Counted from the first letter of the stretch, positions 37,967-47,229 are shown. The stretch: 64,000 bases of DNA from Thermus neutrinimicus (GCF_022760955.1 NZ_JAKTNU010000001.1:67507-131506), one strand, 5' to 3'. Notes: generated by a model from the letters alone, not told the origin. Program-made: numbers and translations.

Positions 37967-38718
37967 GGCCACCTCCAGGCGTACCGGACCCAGGCGTAGG
38001 GAACCTTCCTGTATCCCCCCTCGAGGCCCAGGTCCCCAAGCCACACCCCGAGGCTACCCGCAAAGGGATAGGAAAGGGTGAGGAAAAGGCTAGCCTCCCC
38101 TAAGTAAAGCCCCGCCTCCAGGCGGTTTAGCCCCCCTAGGCGCAAGGAGAGGTCCAAAACCTCCATCCCCTCCCCCACCTCTCCCTTCCAGCCCAGAACC
38201 AGATAGGGCAGGCCGGAAAAACCCGCCCCCAGGGTGTAGGTGGCTTCCTCCCTCCGGGCGTAGCTCACCTCGGCCCGCACCCCCTCCCCCCTTTCCCAGA
38301 GGAGGCCCACCACCTCCTTGGGCACCAGGCGGTAGCGCAGGGAAAGCCCACCGAACAACCCCTCCTCAGGGAACAGGGGGAAAACCCCCTTGGGGCGGTA
38401 GCCGAGCCGGGCCGCCAGGGCCAAGGGGCCAGCACCCCCTTCGGCAAAGGCCATCCCCCCAAACCCCCCCACCCCCGCCTCGGCCTGCAGGCCATAGGCC
38501 AGGTACCCCAAGGGCCCCAGGGCCAGGCTGGAGGAAAGCCCCAAGGCCCCCCGGCTTTCCTGCCCCAACTGGAGCCTCCCGTAGACCTCCCCCAGCTCCA
38601 AGGTGAACCCCACCTCCAGGGTGGAGGCCAGGCTTCCCGCACCGTAGACCCCGGCCTCGAGGCGCCCCTGGGCTAAGGCCAAGCCCAGCACCAGCAGCCC
38701 TGCCCACCACCGCCTCAT
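37963..38718 (-). CDS. Exported beta-rich (outer-membrane-like) protein
   Basis: About 251 residues after ATG 38718. A signal peptide (WWAGLLVLGLALAQG) precedes a series of alternating Gly- and aromatic-rich amphipathic strands (GVYGAGSLASTLEVGFTLEL, RLGYRPKGVFPLF, LRYRLVPKEVVGLLWERG) ending in YAWVRYAWRWP with a C-terminal aromatic pattern. This looks like a transmembrane beta-barrel. No family name is recognised. It is translationally coupled to the LolA-like gene. Confidence 0.65.
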   Translation of the reverse strand: MRRWWAGLLVLGLALAQGRLEAGVYGAGSLASTLEVGFTLELGEVYGRLQLGQESRGALGLSSSLALGPLGYLAYGLQAEAGVGGFGGMAFAEGGAGPLALAARLGYRPKGVFPLFPEEGLFGGLSLRYRLVPKEVVGLLWERGEGVRAEVSYARREEATYTLGAGFSGLPYLVLGWKGEVGEGMEVLDLSLRLGGLNRLEAGLYLGEASLFLTLSYPFAGSLGVWLGDLGLEGGYRKVPYAWVRYAWRWP

Positions 38719-38957
38719 GCCACCCCCCGCCTTTTTCGGCCAGGAAGAGAAGGGGGGCAAAACGGCATCCCACGGACCCCCAGGCACACCTGGTCCCAGA
38801 CCCTGGGACTAGCGGGGCCCCCCGTGGCCTCCCCTGCCCACGCCATACCTGCCCCTAGATACCTTCGCAAGTCCATCACCCCAACGAGGAAACCCTACCC
38901 CCTTTTCCCATCCCGGTCAAAGGTGGGTGTGGCATACTCAACCTAGGAGGAAGGGCC
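38719..38957. other. 239-bp divergent intergenic region
   Basis: Between the beta-rich protein and pspA. It holds a 7-bp hairpin GTCCCAG-ACC-CTGGGAC (38793-38809) and, for pspA, CATACT (38933-38938) with AGGAGG before the ATG. I see no gene. In PspA systems elsewhere this space carries envelope-stress control sites; nothing specific is recognised here. Confidence 0.4.
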
Positions 38958-39620
38958 ATGACCCTACTGGACCGCCTAAGCCGTCTCATCCGGGCCAACC
39001 TGAGCGACCTATTGCGCCGGGCCGAGGACCCGGAGAAGATCATGGACCAGGCCCTGGAGGACATGAAAGAGGCCCTAAGGGAAGCCCGGGAAGGGGTGGC
39101 GGCCGCCATGGCCGAGGGCAAGCGCCTGGAAAGGGAGGTGGAAAGCCACCTGAAGGAGGCCGCCCTCTGGGAGGAGAAGGCCAAGGAGGCCCTGAAGGCA
39201 GGACGGGAGGACCTGGCCAAGGAGGCCTTGAGGCGGAGGAAGCGGGCCCTGGACCTGGCCGAGGGCTTCAAGGAGCAGGCGGAGGAGCAAAAGGCCCTCA
39301 TAGACCGCCTCCTGACCCAGCTCAAGGCCCTCGAGGCCAAGATCGACGAGGCCGAGGCCCGGAAGAAGCTCCTTCTCGCCCGCAAGAAGGGGGTGGAGGC
39401 CTCCGAGGCGGTGCGGCGAATGGAATCCAAGCTGGACGCCCACCCGGCCCTCGAGGCCTTTGAGGAGATGGAAGCCCGCATCCTCTCCATGGAGGATCGG
39501 CACGAGGCCCTGAAGGAGCTGGACGGCCAGGACCTGGAAAAGGAGCTCGCCCTTTTGTCCACGGAAAAGGAGCTGGAGGAGGAACTCGCCCGCCTCAAGA
39601 GGGAGCTTGGCCAGACCTGA
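38958..39620 (+). CDS. pspA: Phage shock protein A (PspA/IM30 family)
   Basis: A 220-residue, almost wholly helical protein. LIRANLSDLLRRAEDPEKIMDQALEDMKEALREAREGVAAAMAEGK is the typical PspA/Vipp1 start, and the rest is coiled coil with Lys/Glu/Ala heptads. These proteins form ESCRT-III-like rings on damaged membranes. No pspBC or pspF is adjacent, so control differs from enterobacteria. Confidence 0.93.
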   Translation: MTLLDRLSRLIRANLSDLLRRAEDPEKIMDQALEDMKEALREAREGVAAAMAEGKRLEREVESHLKEAALWEEKAKEALKAGREDLAKEALRRRKRALDLAEGFKEQAEEQKALIDRLLTQLKALEAKIDEAEARKKLLLARKKGVEASEAVRRMESKLDAHPALEAFEEMEARILSMEDRHEALKELDGQDLEKELALLSTEKELEEELARLKRELGQT

Positions 39621-39693
39621 TCCAGGCCCTTCGCCGGCACGAAGGGACCAGGGCCTTGCGGCCAGTGTGGGCTGGCCCACGGGAGCTAAGGGG

Positions 39694-39706
39694 TAAACTC
39701 CGTACC
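39694..39706 (+). promoter_or_regulatory. -10 of lipoprotein gene, leaderless type
   Basis: TAAACT (39694-39699) is followed by CCGTACC and ATG 39707. This supports that start over an upstream in-frame start at 39656. Confidence 0.5.
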
Positions 39707-40348
39707 ATGAGGCGGTACCTTATGGCCCTCACCCTCTCCCTCGCCGCCTGTGCCCCCCAGGCCACCCAGGCCCCCGAGGCCCGGCCCTTTCTCCAGGAAA
39801 CCGCCTTCTACCCCGCCACCACCGGGTTGGAGTGGGTCTACGTGCCCGAGGGGGAAGCCCTTTCCTCCCCTCCCTACCGGGTGCGGGTGGAGGGGCCGGC
39901 CCTTTACGAGGGACAGGAGGCGGTGCGCTTCCGTAGCTTCGGCCGGGGGGAGGACAGGGTCTACTACCGGCAGGTGGGGGCCTTTGGCGTGCGGCTTTTG
40001 GGCTTCCAGGACCCCTCCGCCCGGGTGGTCTTCACCCCTCCCATCCTGGAGTACCCTCCGGAGGCCCTCTTGGCCCCGGGACACCGCTGGGGGGGGAAGG
40101 TGACGGTGCGGGTGGAGCTCCTCACCCCTGGGGGACGGGAGCCCTTGGCCCAGGGGAACCTGAACTATGCCATGGAGGTCTTGGAGGAGCGGGAGGTGCG
40201 CCTGCCCGCCGGGGTCTTCCAGGTGTACCGGATCCGCCAAACCTACCAGGACGAGCGCGGCCAGGATGTGCGGGAGGTTTGGTTTGTCCCGAAGGTGGGA
40301 GAGGTGCGCACCCGGGAAGGGCGCGTTCTGGTGGAGAAGAACTTCTAG
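39707..40348 (+). CDS. Lipoprotein of unknown function
   Basis: A 213-residue protein with a lipobox, LSLAAC at residues 9-14. The mature part starts with an Ala/Pro/Gln linker (PQATQAPEARPF) and then a beta-rich domain: FYPATTGLEWVYVPEGEAL, YYRQVGAFGVRLLGFQDP, GVFQVYRIRQTYQD, VWFVPKVGEVRTREG. The last part resembles the end of DUF3108-type domains. It lies 9 bp before dxs and may share its transcript. Confidence 0.75.
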   Translation: MRRYLMALTLSLAACAPQATQAPEARPFLQETAFYPATTGLEWVYVPEGEALSSPPYRVRVEGPALYEGQEAVRFRSFGRGEDRVYYRQVGAFGVRLLGFQDPSARVVFTPPILEYPPEALLAPGHRWGGKVTVRVELLTPGGREPLAQGNLNYAMEVLEEREVRLPAGVFQVYRIRQTYQDERGQDVREVWFVPKVGEVRTREGRVLVEKNF

Positions 40349-40357
40349 GGGGGAAAG

Positions 40358-42205
40358 ATGGTGCTGGACAAGGTGAATAGCCCGGACGACCTGAAGGGCC
40401 TGACCCTCGAGGAGCTCCTGGAACTGGCCGAGGAGATCCGAAGCGAGATCATCCGGGTCACGGCGCAAAACGGGGGCCATCTGGCAAGCTCCCTAGGAGC
40501 GGTGGAACTCATCCTGGCCCTGCACAGGGTCTTCCAGTCCCCCAAAGACCGCATCCTCTTTGACGTGGGCCACCAGGCCTACGCCCACAAGCTCGTCACC
40601 GGGCGCAAGGACCGCTTCCACACCCTAAGGCAGGAAGGGGGGCTTTCCGGCTTCACCAAGGTCTCCGAGTCGGAACACGACGCCATCACCGCCGGCCACG
40701 CCAGCACCTCCTTGGCCCATGCCCTGGGCATGGCCATCGCCCGGGACCTGGCGAAGGAGGACTACCACGTGGTGGCGGTCATCGGGGACGGGGCCCTCAC
40801 CGGGGGGATGGCCCTGGCCGCCCTCAACAAGATCGGGGAGTTGGGCAAGAGGATGCTCATCATCCTGAACGACAACGAGATGAGCATCTCGGAAAACGTG
40901 GGGGCCCTCAACAAGTACTTCAAAGAGCTTCAGATAAGAAAGTGGGTCCAGGACGCCGAGAAGCTGGGCCGGAGCATCCTGGAACACATCTCCCCCAAGC
41001 TCTTCGGCCTGGTGGACCGGGCCAAGGAGGCGGCCAAGCTCATCCTCCATCAGGAAAACCCCTTCTACGCCTGGGGGATCCGCTACGTGGGCCCCGTGGA
41101 CGGCCACGACCTCAAGGGGCTCATCCACATCCTGGAGCACCTCAAGGAGCTGGACGGCCCCACCCTGCTCCACGTGGTCACCCAAAAGGGCAAGGGCTAC
41201 AAGGTGGCCGAGGCCGACCCCATCTACTGGCACGGGCCCTCGGGCTTTGACCCCCTCAGGCCGGAGAAGGTTTCCAAGGGCTACACCTGGAGCCAGGCCT
41301 TTGGGGACGCCGTCACGGAGCTGGCCCATCTGGAACCCCGCCTCTATGTCCTCACCCCGGCCATGCGGGAGGGCTCGGGCCTGGTGCGCTACTCCCTGGA
41401 GCACCCCGACCGCTACCTGGACGTGGGCATCTGTGAGGACGTGGCGGTGACGGTGGCGGCGGGGATGGCCCTAAGGGGCCTTAAGCCCATCGTGGCCATC
41501 TACTCCACCTTTTTGCAACGGGCCTACGACCAGGTGGTCCACGACGTGGCCATAGAGGCCTTGCCCGTGATCTTCGCCATAGACCGGGCGGGGGTGGTGG
41601 GGGCCGACGGGGCCACCCACCACGGGGTTTTTGACCTCGCCTACCTGCGCGCCATCCCTAACCTCCAGATCGCCGCCCCCAAGGATGCCCTGGAGCTAAG
41701 GGCCATGCTGAAAAAGGCCCTGGAGATCGGGGGGCCCATCGCCATCCGCTACCCCCGGGACAACGTGGAAAGGGCCCCGGAGGGCGCCTGGCCCGAGATC
41801 CCCTGGGGCCGGTGGGAGGTGCTCAAGGAGGGCACCGAGGCCTACATCCTGGCCTTCGGCAAGACCTTGAGGTATGCCCTCGAGGCCGCCTCGGACGACC
41901 CCAGGATCGGGGTGGTGAACGCCCGCTTCCTCAAGCCCCTGGACCGGGAGATGCTCAGGGCGCTCGCCCGCTACCGGCTCCTCACCGTGGAGGACCACCA
42001 GCGGATGGGGGGGTTTGGGAGCGCGGTCCTCGAGGCCTTGAACGATATGGGCCTGAAGCCCCAGGTGAGGGTCCTGGGCCTGCCCGACCGTTTCCTGGAG
42101 CACGGGCCCATCCCCAGCCTCCACCGCCAGGCCGGGATCGACGCCGAGGGCATCCGCAAGGCCCTGGCGGAGATGGGCGTCCCTCCCACCTATGAGAGGG
42201 CCTGA
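40358..42205 (+). CDS. dxs: 1-deoxy-D-xylulose-5-phosphate synthase
   Basis: A 615-residue TPP enzyme that starts the MEP pathway from pyruvate and glyceraldehyde 3-phosphate. [20 protein letters not shown] with NDNEMSIS is the TPP/Mg motif, [24 protein letters not shown] the substrate loop, and [23 protein letters not shown] the pyrimidine-domain signature. The downstream metallo-beta-lactamase gene overlaps it by 14 nt. Confidence 0.97.
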   Translation: MVLDKVNSPDDLKGLTLEELLELAEEIRSEIIRVTAQNGGHLASSLGAVELILALHRVFQSPKDRILFDVGHQAYAHKLVTGRKDRFHTLRQEGGLSGFTKVSESEHDAITAGHASTSLAHALGMAIARDLAKEDYHVVAVIGDGALTGGMALAALNKIGELGKRMLIILNDNEMSISENVGALNKYFKELQIRKWVQDAEKLGRSILEHISPKLFGLVDRAKEAAKLILHQENPFYAWGIRYVGPVDGHDLKGLIHILEHLKELDGPTLLHVVTQKGKGYKVAEADPIYWHGPSGFDPLRPEKVSKGYTWSQAFGDAVTELAHLEPRLYVLTPAMREGSGLVRYSLEHPDRYLDVGICEDVAVTVAAGMALRGLKPIVAIYSTFLQRAYDQVVHDVAIEALPVIFAIDRAGVVGADGATHHGVFDLAYLRAIPNLQIAAPKDALELRAMLKKALEIGGPIAIRYPRDNVERAPEGAWPEIPWGRWEVLKEGTEAYILAFGKTLRYALEAASDDPRIGVVNARFLKPLDREMLRALARYRLLTVEDHQRMGGFGSAVLEALNDMGLKPQVRVLGLPDRFLEHGPIPSLHRQAGIDAEGIRKALAEMGVPPTYERA

Positions 42206-42806
42206 GGCCCTCCCCTTCGCCGCCAACCTTTACAAGGTTCCCGTGGCGGAAGGGTACTTCCTGGTGGATGCCGGGCTTCCCTGGGAAGCGGGAAGGCTTT
42301 TAAGGCTCCTCAGGGAGCCCCCCAGGCTCCTCTTCCTCACCCACCACCACACGGACCATAGCGGCGGGGCCCGGGCCCTTTGGGAAAGGTTTGGTCTTCC
42401 CATCCTGGCCCATCCCAGGGAGTGGCCCTACCTGACCAAGGAAAAGCCCCGCCCTCCCCTGCCCATCCCCCTCCTGGGCCCCTGGCTCGCCAACCTGGCC
42501 CCACCCCTTCCCCGGGAGGCCTTAAGGCCGGCGGAGGAAGGGGAAGAGGTCCTGGGATGGCGGGTGGTGGAGCTTCCCGGCCACACCCTGGGGCAGGTGG
42601 GGCTTTTCCGGGAAGGCCTCCTGATCGCCGGGGATGCCCTAAGGGGCAGGGGCCTTCCCCCCAGGTTCATCAACGAGGACCCAGGGCTTGCCCAGAAGAC
42701 GGTGCGCAAGATCCTGAGCCTGGGAGCGGAAACCATTTACCTGGGCCACGGAGGGCCCCTCTCCCGCCAGGAAGTGGAGGCCCTAGCCCTTAAACTGGGG
42801 GTATGA
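42192..42806 (+). CDS. Metallo-beta-lactamase fold hydrolase
   Basis: A 204-residue protein. [15 protein letters not shown] is the HxHxDH site, [11 protein letters not shown] and AGDALRG provide the third His and bridging Asp, and YLGHGGPLS the last His. Zinc-dependent hydrolysis (for example thioester or lactone) is likely; no substrate is evident. It overlaps dxs by 14 nt and the next gene by 4 nt. Confidence 0.88.
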   Translation: MRGPEALPFAANLYKVPVAEGYFLVDAGLPWEAGRLLRLLREPPRLLFLTHHHTDHSGGARALWERFGLPILAHPREWPYLTKEKPRPPLPIPLLGPWLANLAPPLPREALRPAEEGEEVLGWRVVELPGHTLGQVGLFREGLLIAGDALRGRGLPPRFINEDPGLAQKTVRKILSLGAETIYLGHGGPLSRQEVEALALKLGV

Positions 42807-43813
42807 GAAAACTCCAAGCAGGCCTCCTGGCCCTCCTCTGGGGCCTGGGCATCCTTGCCTGGGCCCAGGAGGTGGTGGTCTACCCTGGCTTCGCCGAGGT
42901 CAAGGAGCCCGTGGTCCTGCCCCCTTCCGCCTGGGTCTATCTGGCGGGGGAAAGGCTTTCCCGGATAGCCCCTGGGTCCTTGCGGCTCCTTGGGGTGGAG
43001 GAACGGGAAAGGGTCTTCCAGGGCACCACGGTCCTCTTCCGCTACCGGGGGGAAGGCCTCGCCACCCTGCGCTACCTGTACACCGGGCTTTCCGGAGAGG
43101 TCTTTTACACCCTGGAGGAGGGGAGGCTTACCCTATGGGCCCGGCTCCGGCTGGAGGGAGGGACCCTGGAAGCCCAGAAGCTCACCCTGATCGCCGGGGA
43201 AGCCCCCCTTCTCGGGATGGCCGAGGCCAAAGGCCTTCCCATGCGGGCCCTGGCCGAGGCCCCTTCGGGGGAAAGCCCCTTCGGCCTCTTCCGCTACCCG
43301 CTGCCCCCGGGCCGGCTGGAGCCCGGCACCACGGAGCTTCCCGTCCTCAAGGCCCAGGTATACCCAAACCGGCTTCTTCGCCACCAAGGCCCCTTCCGCA
43401 CGGACAGGTTTTTGGCCCTGGAGCGGGGCTACCGCTTTAAGGCCCCCTTCCCCCTGGCCCCGGGGAGCCTCGAGGCGGTGGAGGAAGGTCTCTTCCTGGG
43501 CCAAGCCCTGCTTCCCGCTACCCCCGAGGGGGAGGTGGCGGAGGTGTGGCTGGGGCGGGACCTGGAGGGCCGGCTGGAGCGGTCGGTGAGCCTCTTCCAC
43601 CAAAGCGAAAAGGAGGCCACCTACCGTGTGGAAACCCGCTTCAAGAACCCTTACCCCTACCCCATCGTCCTCCTCCTTTCGGAGACCTTCCCCCAACCCT
43701 TCCGCCTGGACTTCCCCGAGGCCACCCACCTGCCCCAGGGCTACCGCATGGAAGTCTCCCTCAAACCCGAGGAGTCCCTTACCCTGGTCTACCGGCTCAC
43801 CCTTCCCCGCTAG
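42803..43813 (+). CDS. Exported protein, DUF4139-like
   Basis: A 336-residue exported protein with signal LQAGLLALLWGLGILAWAQ. It is mostly beta: VVVYPGFAEVKEPVVLPPSAWVYLAG, LRYLYTGLSGEVFYTLEEGRLTLWARLRLEG, then YRVETRFKNPYPYPIVLLLSETFPQPF and a last YRMEVSLKPEESLTLVYRLTLPR. The final portion is like the DUF4139 / alpha-macroglobulin-like region of uncharacterised bacterial proteins. Function unknown. It overlaps the preceding hydrolase gene by 4 nt. Confidence 0.65.
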   Translation: MRKLQAGLLALLWGLGILAWAQEVVVYPGFAEVKEPVVLPPSAWVYLAGERLSRIAPGSLRLLGVEERERVFQGTTVLFRYRGEGLATLRYLYTGLSGEVFYTLEEGRLTLWARLRLEGGTLEAQKLTLIAGEAPLLGMAEAKGLPMRALAEAPSGESPFGLFRYPLPPGRLEPGTTELPVLKAQVYPNRLLRHQGPFRTDRFLALERGYRFKAPFPLAPGSLEAVEEGLFLGQALLPATPEGEVAEVWLGRDLEGRLERSVSLFHQSEKEATYRVETRFKNPYPYPIVLLLSETFPQPFRLDFPEATHLPQGYRMEVSLKPEESLTLVYRLTLPR

Positions 43814-43851
43814 GGACATCCGCCCCCACCTCCAGGGAGCATCCTAGAGGC

Positions 43852-44922
43852 ATGAAGCCCGACCTTCACCGCTTTCCCCTCCTGGTGGCCTGGGAGATGA
43901 CCCGGGCCTGCCTGCTCGCCTGCCAGCACTGCCGGGCCTCGGCGGTGCCCGACCCCTTACCCGGGGAACTCACCACCGAGGAAGGCTTAAGGCTCTTGGA
44001 GGAGCTCGCCACCTACACCCCCAAGCCCATCCTCCTGCCCACGGGGGGAGACCCCCTGGCCCGGCCCGACCTCTTCCTCCTCCTGGAGGAGGCCAAACGC
44101 CTGGGCCTCAAGGTGGGGATCACCCCCGCCGTCACCCCTCGGCTCACCCGGGAGGTGGTGGAGCGCTTCAAGGAGCTCTCCGTGCACCAGATGGCCATCT
44201 CCCTGGACGGGGCGAGCCCCGAAAGCCACGACGGCTTCCGCGGAGTCCCGGGCACCTTCGCCCTGGCCCTCCAGGCCCTGGAATGGGCCCGGGAGGTGGG
44301 CCTCATGACCCAGGTGAACACCACCGTGACCCGAAAGACCAAGGGAGAGCTTGCCGGCATCGCCGAGATCCTGGCAGCAAAAGGGGTGGCCACCTGGGAG
44401 GTCTTCTTCCTAGTACCTGTGGGCCGGGGAGCGCTTTTGGAGCAACTTTCCCCTGAGGAATACGAGGAGGTGATGCACCTTCTTTACAATCTTTCCCGGC
44501 TCTACCCCTTCAAGGTGCGCACCACGGAAGGCCCCATGTTCCGCCGGGTAGCCCTGGAGCGCCGGAGGCGGGAAGGGGGGGAGGACGGGGCCCTGGTGGG
44601 AGAAGGCCGGGGGGTACACCTCTCCGATGGCTTTGGCTTCGCCTTCGTTTCCTCCACGGGGGAGGTGTATCCTTCAGGATTTCTTCCCCTCTCCGCTGGG
44701 AACATTCGGGAGAAACCCCTTCTGGAGATCTACCGGAATAGCCCGCTTTTCCTCGAGCTCCGCAACAAGGCCCTTCTAAAGGGGAAGTGTGGGGTCTGCG
44801 AGTACCGGGACCTTTGCGGGGGAAGCCGGGCCCGGGCCTGGGCGGAAACCGGGGACCACCTGGCCGCCGACCCCCGTTGCGCCCACGTCCCTAAAGGCCT
44901 AGGACAAATGCCCCTGGCCTAA
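43852..44922 (+). CDS. Radical SAM/SPASM protein, NirJ/AhbC-like
   Basis: A 356-residue radical SAM enzyme. C20, C24 and C27 (ACLLACQHCRAS) bind the SAM cluster; LPTGGDPLARPDL is the GGE-like SAM motif (here GGD); the C-terminal CGVCEYRDLCGGSRARA with a later Cys (DPRCAHV) is a SPASM cluster. The overall layout is that of enzymes editing heme side chains (NirJ for heme d1, AhbC/AhbD) and of related uncharacterised proteins. A cytochrome c gene follows 27 bp downstream. ATG 43852 is chosen because family members start about 20 residues before the cluster. Confidence 0.85.
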   Translation: MKPDLHRFPLLVAWEMTRACLLACQHCRASAVPDPLPGELTTEEGLRLLEELATYTPKPILLPTGGDPLARPDLFLLLEEAKRLGLKVGITPAVTPRLTREVVERFKELSVHQMAISLDGASPESHDGFRGVPGTFALALQALEWAREVGLMTQVNTTVTRKTKGELAGIAEILAAKGVATWEVFFLVPVGRGALLEQLSPEEYEEVMHLLYNLSRLYPFKVRTTEGPMFRRVALERRRREGGEDGALVGEGRGVHLSDGFGFAFVSSTGEVYPSGFLPLSAGNIREKPLLEIYRNSPLFLELRNKALLKGKCGVCEYRDLCGGSRARAWAETGDHLAADPRCAHVPKGLGQMPLA

Positions 44923-44937
44923 GGAGAGGGGGTTCCC

Positions 44938-44949
44938 CATAATGGAGCC
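44938..44949 (+). promoter_or_regulatory. -10 of cytochrome c gene, leaderless type
   Basis: CATAAT (44938-44943) is followed by GGAGCC and ATG 44950. The layout is the same as before the old yellow enzyme at 20706. Confidence 0.5.
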
Positions 44950-45378
44950 ATGAAGCGCCTCTTGCCCGCCTTGCTCTTCCTGGGGCTCCTGGCCCTTGGT
45001 CAAAGCCCGGGGGCCAAGCTCTACTCCGCCAACTGCCAAAGCTGCCACCAGGCCACGGGCCAGGGAGTTCCTGGAGCCTTCCCGCCCCTCACCCACCTGG
45101 ACAAGGTGGTCCAGGCCAAGGGGGGTCGGGAGTACCTGATCCGGGTGGTCCTCTATGGCCTTCAGGGAAGCCTTACCGTGGAGGGCAAGACCTACAACGG
45201 GGTCATGCCCCCCTTCCGCCAGCTCAAGGACCAGGAGGTGGCTGATCTCCTGAACCACATCCTCACCACCCTCGCCAAGTCCAAGGCCAAGCCCATAAGC
45301 GCCCAGGAGGTGAAGGCGCAGAGGGCCAGGGCCCTCTCCCCCCAGGAGGTCCTCAAGTCCCGTCCCCCGGTCAAGTAG
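44950..45378 (+). CDS. Cytochrome c, c552-like
   Basis: A 142-residue exported class I cytochrome c. After the signal (LLPALLFLGLLALGQ) the heme motif is CQSCH (C29, C32, H33) and the distal ligand is M86 in YNGVMPPF. The sequence around GQGVPGAFPPL, GGREYLIRVVLYGLQG and the long C-terminal extension (LSPQEVLKS) parallel T. thermophilus cytochrome c552, the electron donor to ba3 oxidase. It is either the orthologue or a close paralogue. A terminator follows. Confidence 0.93.
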   Translation: MKRLLPALLFLGLLALGQSPGAKLYSANCQSCHQATGQGVPGAFPPLTHLDKVVQAKGGREYLIRVVLYGLQGSLTVEGKTYNGVMPPFRQLKDQEVADLLNHILTTLAKSKAKPISAQEVKAQRARALSPQEVLKSRPPVK

Positions 45379-45396
45379 ACCGGCGTACTCCCTCCC

Positions 45397-45428
45397 CCCG
45401 GGGCCCAAAGGCCCCGGGTACCTTTTCC
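45397..45428 (+). terminator. Terminator after cytochrome c gene
   Basis: CCCGGGGCC (45397-45405) and GGCCCCGGG (45410-45418) make a 9-bp stem with a CAAA loop, followed by TACCTTTTCCC. This fits a Rho-independent terminator with a short T-tract. Confidence 0.75.
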
Positions 45429-45459
45429 CTGGGCCCTGGCGGGGGATAATGGTCTTGCC

Positions 45460-46401
45460 GTGGAGCCCGGGTTCCACCTTCTCTACGCAAGGCGCCTGGC
45501 CTGGCGCCACCGGCTCCTCTTGGCCATTCCCTTGGCGCTTTTGGGCTTCCTCCATCCCTTCTTCGCCCTGGCCTCCCTCCTGCCCCTTTTGCTTCCCGCC
45601 CGGCTTTGGGAAGGGCGGGCGCTACGGGAGATCGCCCGGACCAGCCTGGCCTACCCCACCGCCTTGGCCTATGGGGAGGAGCGGCTTTGGCAAGAGGCCC
45701 GCAAGCTGGAGATCCCTCTCCCTCCCTTCCCCTTGGGCCTTTTGGCCCTCTACCTGCTCCTCATGGCCTTGGCCCTGGGCTCGTGGACGGGGCCTCCCCC
45801 TAGGGAAACCCGTCCCTTCTGGTCCTTCCCTGGGGCCGAGCGCCCCGCAACCCCCCAAGGCTCCCCCAATGGGGGGAAGCCAGGGGAAGCCCCAGGGTCT
45901 TCGCCTGGGGAAACCGCCCAAACCCCAGCTTCCCCAGGGGGCGCGCAAGAGGCGGAACCTGGCCAGAGCCACCCCAGCCCAACCCCCCAGGAAGGGAAGG
46001 CCCTAAAGCCTAGCCCCCAGGAACCCCCTCCCCCTTCCCCCCAGGCTCCGGGGCAGGGGACCCAAGCGCCGAGGGACGGGGAAGGAGAACCCCGAGCCGC
46101 CAAGGGAGTCCCCGGCCAGGAACCGGGCGAGCCCAAGGGGGCAGGCGCCCCCACCCCAGGTACCTCAGGGCCCTCCCCGACCCTGGAGGCTCCCGCCGCC
46201 TTGCCCCTGCCGGAGCCCACAGGACCCGAAGAGGAGCTCCTCGAGCCCGGCCGGGAAGGAAAGGGCCAAGGCCTACCTTCCCCCTGGCGGGAAGGAAGCC
46301 CTCCGGAGGAGGTGCGCCGGGGAGTGGAGGTCTACCTGGAGCGCACCCCCCTTTCCCCTGAAGCCAAGGAGCTTCTAAGGCGCTACTTCAGCGGGCCCTG
46401 A
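45460..46401 (+). CDS. Membrane protein with long Pro/Gly-rich domain
   Basis: A 313-residue protein of unknown function. Residues 18-47 and 90-107 are membrane segments; between them is a charged loop. Residues about 108-280 are a low-complexity stretch of Pro, Gly, Glu, Ser and Ala, surely disordered. The end (PEEVRRGVEVYLERTPLSPEAKELLRRYF) is a short conserved-looking helical module. Start is GTG 45460, 9 nt after GATAAT (45445-45450). The gene overlaps the convergent NifX-type gene by 14 nt. Confidence 0.65.
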   Translation: MEPGFHLLYARRLAWRHRLLLAIPLALLGFLHPFFALASLLPLLLPARLWEGRALREIARTSLAYPTALAYGEERLWQEARKLEIPLPPFPLGLLALYLLLMALALGSWTGPPPRETRPFWSFPGAERPATPQGSPNGGKPGEAPGSSPGETAQTPASPGGAQEAEPGQSHPSPTPQEGKALKPSPQEPPPPSPQAPGQGTQAPRDGEGEPRAAKGVPGQEPGEPKGAGAPTPGTSGPSPTLEAPAALPLPEPTGPEEELLEPGREGKGQGLPSPWREGSPPEEVRRGVEVYLERTPLSPEAKELLRRYFSGP

Positions 46402-46708
46402 CCCTCTCCAAAGCCTCGGCCACGCTCACCGGCCCCACCTCGAGGCGCTCGGCCATGGGGAAAGCCCCCATGGAACCCCCGTGGCCGAAGCGGGCCCCCA
46501 CCCGCAGGTCCACGTCCTTGAGAAGCTCCCGCATGAGCTCGTGCTTCCTCCCGCCCTCCATGGCGGCGTAGGGGTTCTCCCGCACCTCGAGGAGGCGCAC
46601 CTTCCCCTCCCCTTCCACCTCGTAGATGGCGAAGCGGGGCGCGTGCCCAAAAGGGCCCGGGTAAACCTTCTGGTCATCGTTTTTGGATAGGGCAACGGCG
46701 ATGCGCAT
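46388..46708 (-). CDS. Dinitrogenase iron-molybdenum cofactor family protein (NifX/NafY-like)
   Basis: A 106-residue RNaseH-like domain protein: MRIAVALSKNDDQKVYPGPFGHAPRFAIYEVEG, then ENPYAA, HELMRELLKDVDLRVGARFGHGGS. Such small proteins are common in organisms without nitrogenase and may handle metal clusters or cofactor precursors. ATG 46708 is 6 nt after TATCCT (46720-46715). moaC lies 25 bp upstream on the same strand, a hint of cofactor metabolism. Confidence 0.8.
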   Translation of the reverse strand: MRIAVALSKNDDQKVYPGPFGHAPRFAIYEVEGEGKVRLLEVRENPYAAMEGGRKHELMRELLKDVDLRVGARFGHGGSMGAFPMAERLEVGPVSVAEALERVRAR

Positions 46709-46720
46709 AGCCCTAGGATA
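46709..46720 (-). promoter_or_regulatory. -10 of NifX-like gene, leaderless type
   Basis: Minus-strand TATCCT (46720-46715), AGGGCT, then ATG 46708. It gives the gene its own promoter within the 25-bp gap after moaC. Confidence 0.45.
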
Positions 46721-46733
46721 CACTCCAGGGGTA

Positions 46734-47213
46734 TCAAGGATCGGGGGTGCGCCGCCACTCCCCGCTCTTCCCCCCCGCCTTGTGCAAAAGCTGCACCCGG
46801 GAGATCACCAGGCCCTTGGAAGCGGCCTTCAACATGTCGTAGACGGTGAGGGCCGCCACGGCGCAGGCGGTTAGGGCCTCCATCTCCACCCCGGTTTCCG
46901 CCTTGGTGCGCACCGTGGCCTGGATGCGCACCCGCCTGGCCTCCCTTTCCAGCTCCACCCTCACCTCCACCCCGGTGAGGGGCAGAGGGTGGCAAAGGGG
47001 GATGAGCTCCGCGGTCTTCTTGGCCCCCATGATGCCCGCAAGCTGGGCCACCATCAGGGGGTCCCCCTTCCCCACACCCCCCTTTTCCAGGGCGACCAAG
47101 GCTTCTTCCGTGAGCTCCACATACGCCTCGGCGGTGGCGGTACGGAAGGTGGCGGACTTTTCCGTCACGTCCACCATGTGGGGCCTGCCGTCCTTAAAGT
47201 GGGTGAGGTCCAT
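46734..47213 (-). CDS. moaC: Cyclic pyranopterin monophosphate synthase MoaC
   Basis: A 159-residue molybdopterin (tungstopterin) biosynthesis enzyme. [37 protein letters not shown] and [27 protein letters not shown] are its hallmark blocks, with the active-site Lys and His. It supplies the pterin needed by AOR at 24219 and other Mo/W enzymes. TAGACT (47225-47220) lies 6 nt before the ATG, with GGAGGT between. Confidence 0.96.
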   Translation of the reverse strand: MDLTHFKDGRPHMVDVTEKSATFRTATAEAYVELTEEALVALEKGGVGKGDPLMVAQLAGIMGAKKTAELIPLCHPLPLTGVEVRVELEREARRVRIQATVRTKAETGVEMEALTACAVAALTVYDMLKAASKGLVISRVQLLHKAGGKSGEWRRTPDP

Positions 47214-47229
47214 ACCTCCAGTCTAGGGC

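Noticed and set aside
38793-38809. Hairpin GTCCCAG-ACC-CTGGGAC as a terminator
   Set aside because: It lies upstream of two divergent genes and lacks a T-tract; kept only as a note in the gap entry.
45900-46200. Alternative minus-strand genes in the low-complexity region of the 45460 gene
   Set aside because: They are Gly/Pro-rich shadows without starts or homology, whereas the plus frame has membrane helices and a conserved-looking end.
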